DNA of 64,000 nt from an uncultured Collinsella sp. (GTDB lineage Bacteria > Actinomycetota > Coriobacteriia > Coriobacteriales > Coriobacteriaceae): contig CABUAT010000005.1 of assembly GCA_902489665.1 (NCBI GenBank), forward strand, positions 1-64,000, given 5' to 3'. The notes below the pieces were generated by a model that searched no databases, was not told where the DNA came from, and worked only from the letters and a program-made list of their open reading frames with translations. The translations under genes were made by a program, and so were the position numbers. This document shows, in pieces, positions 59,603 through 64,000 of this stretch. The first letter of the stretch is position 1; every line of letters starts with the position of its first letter.

Positions 59603-60823
59603 TTACTCAGTTGTCGACGCGTCATCGGTCGAACTCTTGGTGACACCCTTCAGGCTCACGTTGTACGGCACGTCCTTGGGCATGGGGTTAACGGTGATGT
59701 CGGCGTCCTTCTTGTACTGCTCCAGCCACTCGCTGTACGCAGTGCTTGCCGCCTGCGTCTTCACCACGTTGGAGACGTACTTCTTGATGTCCTTGGGCAC
59801 CTGCTTAATGTCATCGACCTGATTATCGACATGGAAGTAGTCGGTGCACTTGATGATGTGGTAACCATAGGTCGACTCGACGACGTCGCTCACATCGCCC
59901 TTGTTGAGCCCCTCGAGCGCCGCCTGGTAGCTGTCGACGAAGGTGGTGAGCTTGTCCCAGCCCACATCGCCCTTCTTATCCTTGGAGCCGGTATCGTCGG
60001 AGTACTGCTTCACGGCGTCCTCAAAGCTCAGCTCGCCGGAGTTGATCTTGTCCAGGCACTCCTGCGCCTTGGCCTTGGCGGCGGCCTTGTCCTCGTCGGA
60101 AGCGTCGGAATCGACCTTGATCAGAATATTCGACGAGCGACGAGCGTCATTGTAGTTGGACAGGTTCTCGTTGATGTAATCGACAATCTCGCTGTCCTTG
60201 GGCTTGCTCGTGGGTGCTACCGCATCCTTGAGTTTCTGCTGCGCCAGGCTCTCCTTGAGCGAGTCCTTGTAGGTGTCCTCGTTGTAGCCATAGGTCTTAA
60301 GCGTCTTCTTAAAAGCCTTGGCGCCGCCGGCACTCTTGCAGGCGTCCTTCCAGGCCTTCTCGACCTCCTCGTCCGAGACAGTCACGCCGTTTTCCTTCTG
60401 CGCTTGCTGAAGCAGAATCTGCTGCGTGTAGGAGTCGATGAGCTGCTTGCGATACTTCTTGGGCGTGAGGTCGTTATCGACCAGGTACTGCGCCCAGTCC
60501 TTGTCCTTGGTGTAGCCGTAGGACGTACGCATGCTCATGATCTGCTTGGTCACGGTGTCCTCGGTGAGGTTGGTGCCGTTGATAGTAGCAGCAACACCGC
60601 CAGTCAGCTTGTAGCCCGAGGTGTCCTCAGCCTGCGACATAAGGCCGGAGCACGCCATCGCCGAGACGGAAAGCAGCATCGCCAGCACGCCGATGACCAC
60701 CAGAACGATCTTGACGGTCTTAGACACGTACGTCTTGCGCTGCTTCTTGCGAGAGCTGGAGGCAGCGCGAGCCTGCTGCTCGGGCGTCGGCGCGGCCTCG
60801 GAGTTCTTTTTCTTGTTTGCCAT
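59603..60823 (-). CDS. PpiC-type peptidyl-prolyl isomerase / SurA-PrsA-like foldase
   Basis: 406 residues from ATG 60823, with GAAAGG about 6 nt upstream. A short basic cytoplasmic segment precedes one hydrophobic helix (about 36-57). It ends S-A-M-A-C, so it is either a membrane anchor or a weak lipobox. A SurA_N-like chaperone region (about 70-240) and a parvulin domain (about 242-355; G-D-V-G-W, G-Y-H-I-I-K) follow. It likely helps fold exported proteins, such as the large adhesin, outside the membrane. Monocistronic. Confidence 0.85.
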   Translation of the reverse strand: MANKKKNSEAAPTPEQQARAASSSRKKQRKTYVSKTVKIVLVVIGVLAMLLSVSAMACSGLMSQAEDTSGYKLTGGVAATINGTNLTEDTVTKQIMSMRTSYGYTKDKDWAQYLVDNDLTPKKYRKQLIDSYTQQILLQQAQKENGVTVSDEEVEKAWKDACKSAGGAKAFKKTLKTYGYNEDTYKDSLKESLAQQKLKDAVAPTSKPKDSEIVDYINENLSNYNDARRSSNILIKVDSDASDEDKAAAKAKAQECLDKINSGELSFEDAVKQYSDDTGSKDKKGDVGWDKLTTFVDSYQAALEGLNKGDVSDVVESTYGYHIIKCTDYFHVDNQVDDIKQVPKDIKKYVSNVVKTQAASTAYSEWLEQYKKDADITVNPMPKDVPYNVSLKGVTKSSTDDASTTE

Positions 60824-60948
60824 AGTTGGCCTTTCGCATAACGAATCGAACAAACGCCATTGTGTCACAACGCGGCCCCCGCGGCACGCTTGGTGCATTG
60901 GGGACAGGTTAATCTGCACCATTTTGGTGCAAAGGGGACAGCTCTGGC

Positions 60949-60983
60949 AGCCGGCAGTTAGGGACAGTCCCCAAGTGCCGGCT
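60949..60983. repeat. GGGAC-type inverted repeat after the PTS IIA gene
   Basis: AGCCGGCA/TGCCGGCT arms enclose an AGGGAC-AGTCCC hairpin. A second small hairpin TGCACC-ATTTT-GGTGCA and GGGGAC boxes lie to its right-to-left side (60900-60940). Related to the GGGGAC family at 12.2, 15.9, 59.0 and 61.5 kb. Confidence 0.75.
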
Positions 60984-60993
60984 CAGCCCCACC

Positions 60994-61458
60994 TTAGAAG
61001 TGACGGCGGATGGCGTCGACCATGCCCTGGGGCGTGGTCTGGCCGAGCACGTCGGCTGCGGCATCGGCGTCCATAAAGATGTTCATGAGCGCCTGCAGGG
61101 CCTCGACCTGACCGCCCGGCTCTGCGATGCCCAGATTGATGACGATCTGCGCCGGCACCGGAGCGCCCATGCCAGCCATAGCGTTAAATGTCACGGGCGC
61201 GGTGGGCTTCACCACCGCGATATAGGGCTTGGCCACAAACCCCGGATCGGTATGCGGAATGGCAATGTTTGCCGCCGGCATGGCAAGACCCGTGGGATAG
61301 GCATCCTCGCGCGTGCGAACGGCGTCGAGCCAACCGGATGCAATGTAGCCACGTGGTGCAAGCTCGCCCTCAAGCCGCGCGAACACCTCATCCGGCGTCG
61401 CACACTCCCAATCAAAAAACACCAGCTCAGGCGTAAACAGCGCTTCGTTATCCGCCAT
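60994..61458 (-). CDS. PTS EIIA component, fructose/galactitol type
   Basis: 154 residues. A PTS_EIIA_2 fold, with the phosphorylated histidine in A-I-P-H-T-D (about 88-93). The L-A-M-P-A-A-N-I-A-I-P-H and M-N-I-F-M-D segments resemble GatA-like EIIA proteins. No EIIB or EIIC gene is adjacent, so it may serve a distant transporter or have a regulatory role. Confidence 0.85.
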   Translation of the reverse strand: MADNEALFTPELVFFDWECATPDEVFARLEGELAPRGYIASGWLDAVRTREDAYPTGLAMPAANIAIPHTDPGFVAKPYIAVVKPTAPVTFNAMAGMGAPVPAQIVINLGIAEPGGQVEALQALMNIFMDADAAADVLGQTTPQGMVDAIRRHF

Positions 61459-61484
61459 GCGCTCACCTCTCTCATCTAGTCACC

Positions 61485-61530
61485 TGCGACGTTCTTGAAT
61501 GACCAGTCGTTAAAGACCGTTCCCGATGAC
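61485..61530. repeat. GAACG/GTTC-box repeat fragment
   Basis: GACGTTCTTGAATGACCAGTC and the following TCGTTAAAGACCGTTCCCGATGAC match parts of the composite at 12.2-12.4 kb, including the ATGACTAG-type ends. It is an imperfect palindrome between purN and the PTS IIA gene. Confidence 0.55.
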
Positions 61531-61535
61531 TACCC

Positions 61536-61578
61536 AAAACAAAAGGTGGCCACGCGCGCCTTGGCGCCAATGACCACC
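61536..61578 (-). terminator. Terminator of the pur operon
   Basis: GGTGG...CCACC arms with an inner GGCGC...GCGCC stem, followed on the minus strand by TTTTGTTTTGG, about 33 nt past the purN stop. Confidence 0.8.
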
Positions 61579-61610
61579 CTGACTACTCGGCTAAATTGTA
61601 CTGTGCGCCG

Positions 61611-62312
61611 CTAGCCGCGAGGCGCGTCAATTGCGACCTTGCCGCTCTCCAGCACGTGGACGCGACCGTCGGCGAGCATCTGCACGACCTCGGGATACAG
61701 CACGTGCTCAATCGCGTGGATGTGCTCCTCGAGCGTATCGACGTCCCAGCCCTCCTCAACAGCCAGCGCGCGCTGGGCGATGATGGGGCCGTTGTCGTAG
61801 ATCTCGTTGGCAAAATGCACGGTCACGCCAGTTACCTTGACGCCGCGCGCAAAGGCATCGTCAATCGCATGCGCACCGGTAAAGCTCGGCAGCAGCGCCG
61901 GATGCAAGTTGACCACGCGGTTGGGAAACGCCGCCAGCAGCGGCGTGTGCACCATGCGCATGTAGCCGGCCATGACCACATACTCGCAGCCGCGTTCGAG
62001 CAGTTCGTGCGCGATGATCTCGTCGGCGGCGATGGGGTCGGCGTAGACATCCTTAGACAGCGTGAGCGTCTGGATGCCCGCGCGCTCAGCGCGCTGCAAA
62101 CCCTTAGCCGAAGGACGGCTCGACACCACAAGCTCAATCGAAGCGTTGAGCTTGCCGGCGGCGATCAGATCGATCAGCGCCTGCAGGTTGGTACCCGAAC
62201 CGCTGATGAGCACACCGATCTTGAGCGGCTCGGCCGTATCGGTGCCGGTCGGACGGGTGTAGGGCACAAAGCCCAGGCTCGCGGCAGCAGCCATCTGCTC
62301 GTTAGCGCTCAT
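61611..62312 (-). CDS. purN: Phosphoribosylglycinamide formyltransferase
   Basis: 233 residues. Transfers a formyl group from 10-formyl-THF to GAR, step 3 of purine synthesis. The core starts at about residue 31 (I-G-V-L-I-S-G-S-G-T-N-L-Q-A-L), with M-R-M-V and H-P-A-L-L-P-S-F-x-G-A-H-A (catalytic region). About 28 extra N-terminal residues precede it. The start overlaps the purM stop by 11 nt. Confidence 0.92.
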   Translation of the reverse strand: MSANEQMAAAASLGFVPYTRPTGTDTAEPLKIGVLISGSGTNLQALIDLIAAGKLNASIELVVSSRPSAKGLQRAERAGIQTLTLSKDVYADPIAADEIIAHELLERGCEYVVMAGYMRMVHTPLLAAFPNRVVNLHPALLPSFTGAHAIDDAFARGVKVTGVTVHFANEIYDNGPIIAQRALAVEEGWDVDTLEEHIHAIEHVLYPEVVQMLADGRVHVLESGKVAIDAPRG

Positions 62313-63405
62313 CGGAGTACACGACCTTACCGGAGCCCTCGACGCACTCGCCCACGCGGAACGGCTTCTCGCCCAGCGCGACCAGGGCCTCGGTCACGGC
62401 AGCCTCGTCCTCGGGGGCGACGATCAGGCACAGGCCGACGCCCATGTTGAAGGTCTTGCATGCCTCGTTGGGCGCGAGCTCGGCCTGGCGCGACACGTAG
62501 GTGATGACGGGCGGAACGTCCCAACCCATCTCGGCGCCGTTGCGGGTGACCACGGCGTCGACGTCGTCGGCGAGCGCGCGGTTGAGGTTCTCGGTAATAC
62601 CGCCGCCAGTGATGTGGGCGATAGCGTGCACGTTGGCGCCGCCGCGCAGCAGCTCCAGAATCGGCTTGACATAGATGCGCGTGGGGGCCAACAGGGCGTC
62701 TGCCAGCGATGCGCCGCCGAGTTCCTCGAGCGGACGGCTCAGCTCCTCGGCCTTAGCGGCGGCCTCGGGCGTGCCCGGCTTAATACCGTCGACGCCAATG
62801 ACCTTACGCACGAGCGAGTAGCCGTTGGAGTGCACGCCGGTGGAAGGCAGGCCCAGGATCACGTCGCCGGGACGGACATTCGCGGGGTCGAGCATCTTGG
62901 GACGGTCGACGACGCCCACGGTAAATCCGGCAAGGTCGTAGTCGGCAGGAGCCATGACGCCGGGGTGCTCGGCCATCTCGCCGCCCACGAGCGCGCAGCC
63001 CGCGAGCTTGCAGCCGTCGGCCACACCCTTGATGATCTTTGCCATGTGCTCGGCCTCGATGTGGCCGATGGCAACGTAGTCCAGGAAGAACAGCGGCTCG
63101 GCACCCGAAGCCAGAATGTCGTTGACGCACATAGCAACCAGGTCCTGGCCCACCGTCTCGTGACGGTCCATGATCTGGGCGAGCACGAGCTTGGTGCCCA
63201 CGCCGTCGGTACCGCTAATCAGAATCGGGTCTTCCATATCCTTAAGCGCGGCAGCCGAGAACAGGCCACCAAAGCCACCGATGCCGCCGATGACCTCGGG
63301 ACGGTTGGTGTCCTTAACCATCTGCTTAATAGCGTCAACGGCGCGGCCGCCCTCGGCGGTATCGACGCCGGCATCCTCATACGTCACATGCTTGCTGTCG
63401 CTCAT
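62302..63405 (-). CDS. purM: Phosphoribosylformylglycinamidine cyclo-ligase
   Basis: 367 residues. Forms AIR from FGAM (step 5). Motifs: T-Y-E-D-A-G-V-D, G-T-D-G-V-G-T-K, M-C-V-N-D-I, G-G-E-M-A-E-H-P-G and G-L-P-S-T-G-V-H-S-N-G-Y-S-L-V. Complete, with intact ATP and substrate loops. Lies between purF and purN on the same strand. Confidence 0.95.
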   Translation of the reverse strand: MSDSKHVTYEDAGVDTAEGGRAVDAIKQMVKDTNRPEVIGGIGGFGGLFSAAALKDMEDPILISGTDGVGTKLVLAQIMDRHETVGQDLVAMCVNDILASGAEPLFFLDYVAIGHIEAEHMAKIIKGVADGCKLAGCALVGGEMAEHPGVMAPADYDLAGFTVGVVDRPKMLDPANVRPGDVILGLPSTGVHSNGYSLVRKVIGVDGIKPGTPEAAAKAEELSRPLEELGGASLADALLAPTRIYVKPILELLRGGANVHAIAHITGGGITENLNRALADDVDAVVTRNGAEMGWDVPPVITYVSRQAELAPNEACKTFNMGVGLCLIVAPEDEAAVTEALVALGEKPFRVGECVEGSGKVVYSDER

Positions 63406-63474
63406 CTGAGCCTTCCTCTCCCACTACCGTGGCGCCGCCCGGGCGTCAAACGGTGCTCATAGTTGCGTTCATTT

Positions 63475-63501
63475 CGGCGCGCGCCATAACAACGCGCGCC
63501 G
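63475..63501. repeat. 9-bp GC inverted repeat upstream of purM
   Basis: CGGCGCGCG and CGCGCGCCG arms around a 9-nt loop, in the purF-purM intergenic region. Could be an attenuator or a spacer hairpin. Confidence 0.6.
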
Positions 63502-63523
63502 TCATATCAACAAAACAGCAGGT

Positions 63524-63564
63524 AAAACCTACCAAAATAAACCTGTCCCTTTTTGGCAGGTTTT
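63524..63564. repeat. TTTTGGCAGGTTTT-family hairpin at the purF stop
   Basis: Arms 63524-63537 and 63551-63564 (AAAACCTRCCAAAA) pair with one mismatch around 13 nt containing GTCCC. The right arm overlaps the purF stop codon. The same core forms the outer arm of the palindrome at 52419-52579. Confidence 0.85.
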
Positions 63565-64000
63565 AGGCCTCGCCGTGTTCCTCTTCCCAGCTGCGATCGT
63601 CGTATTTCTCGACCACGGCGTCGTCATCAAAGTGCAGCGGCTTGTCCAGGTTGCGGGGCTTAAAGCCCTCCATGAACTTGTCGCGGCCAAAGCTCTCGGG
63701 AATCGCCACGGGGTAGCGGCCGGTAAAGCACGCATCGCAGTAACCGCCCTTGGGCATGACCTTAAGCAGGCCCTCGACCGAAAGGAAGGCCAGCGAATCG
63801 GCGCCGATATACTCGCAAATCTCGTCGACCGTCTTGTTGGCGCTGATAAGCTGCGACTGCACGTCGGTATCGATACCGTAGAAGCACGGCCAGATGACCT
63901 CGGGCGAGTTGATGCGGATATGAATCTCCTTGGCGCCGGCGTTGCGCAGCATCTTGACGAGCTGCACCATGGTGGTGCCGCGCACGATGGAGTCGTCGAT
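63563..64000 (-). CDS. purF: Amidophosphoribosyltransferase, C-terminal part (cut by window end)
   Basis: Only the last 145 codons are inside the window; the frame continues past 64000. The segment begins at I-D-D-S-I-V-R-G-T-T, the PRPP-binding loop, followed by Y-G-I-D-T and the C-terminal C-D-A-C-F-T-G region of PurF. It commits PRPP to purine synthesis and heads the purF-purM-purN group. Confidence 0.93.
   Translation of the reverse strand: MDDSIVRGTTMVQLVKMLRNAGAKEIHIRINSPEVIWPCFYGIDTDVQSQLISANKTVDEICEYIGADSLAFLSVEGLLKVMPKGGYCDACFTGRYPVAIPESFGRDKFMEGFKPRNLDKPLHFDDDAVVEKYDDRSWEEEHGEA

Overview
The window looks like a chromosomal segment of a human-gut Coriobacteriia bacterium, most likely Collinsella. 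The evidence is high GC, actinobacterial gene content, a very large LPxTG pilin-repeat surface protein, an Ech-type hydrogenase beside NfnAB-type electron bifurcation, and an SLC11/Nramp Mg2+-transporter-like gene of the kind known from the relative Eggerthella lenta. This is inference from gene content; no rRNA is present.

Layout. 0.3-3.4 kb: a predicted Mg2+ unit (Nramp-related transporter plus a PRC/MgtE_N/CBS membrane protein). 3.8-9.6 kb: envelope and stress genes (degenerate polysaccharide-deacetylase-like protein, PRC-barrel protein, YtxH protein, stand-alone CphA-N-like protein, CNNM/CBS protein, hemolysin III). 9.8-12.1 kb: an alpha/beta hydrolase and a DUF362 ferredoxin, convergent. 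12.4-21.2 kb: two ABC export systems and a divergent NarL-type two-component pair. 21.8-28.1 kb: one 2098-residue VWA plus pilin-repeat, sortase-anchored adhesin, bracketed on both sides by nested palindromes. 28.8-34.5 kb: a five-gene Ech-type [NiFe] hydrogenase operon with EchA and EchB fused. 34.7-37.6 kb: a transposase-like HTH protein and a BaiCD/enoate-reductase-type flavoprotein. 37.77-38.06 kb: a regular array of four 55-nt palindromes, followed by initiator tRNA-fMet. 38.4-43.7 kb: coaX, a divergent biotin ligase, a folP-folK fusion, a sirtuin and xth. 43.8-47.1 kb: an ECF transporter (T, fused A-A, S). 47.2-52.4 kb: glmU-prs-pth, interrupted by a Vsr/DUF559-like gene flanked by two related 0.2-kb inverted-repeat elements. 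52.8-55.0 kb: nfnAB. 55.1-58.8 kb: a cytidylate-kinase-like gene and a polar amino-acid ABC operon. 59.1-61.5 kb: yqeY, a PpiC-type foldase and a PTS IIA protein. 61.6-64.0 kb: purN, purM and the 3' part of purF.

How it works together. Ech (ferredoxin/H2/ion gradient) and NfnAB (ferredoxin/NADH/NADPH) suggest fermentative energy metabolism built on reduced ferredoxin. The rest is housekeeping (purines, folate, CoA, cell-wall precursors) mixed with surface and transport functions.

The most striking layer is non-coding. Almost every operon boundary carries a long inverted repeat. Arms are 13-35 bp, often with a second hairpin nested inside, and the arm sequences fall into several unrelated families. 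One palindromic element lies in frame inside a coding sequence (the ECF ATPase linker), one pair brackets a gene, and one array is strictly periodic. These are the best candidates for something undescribed.
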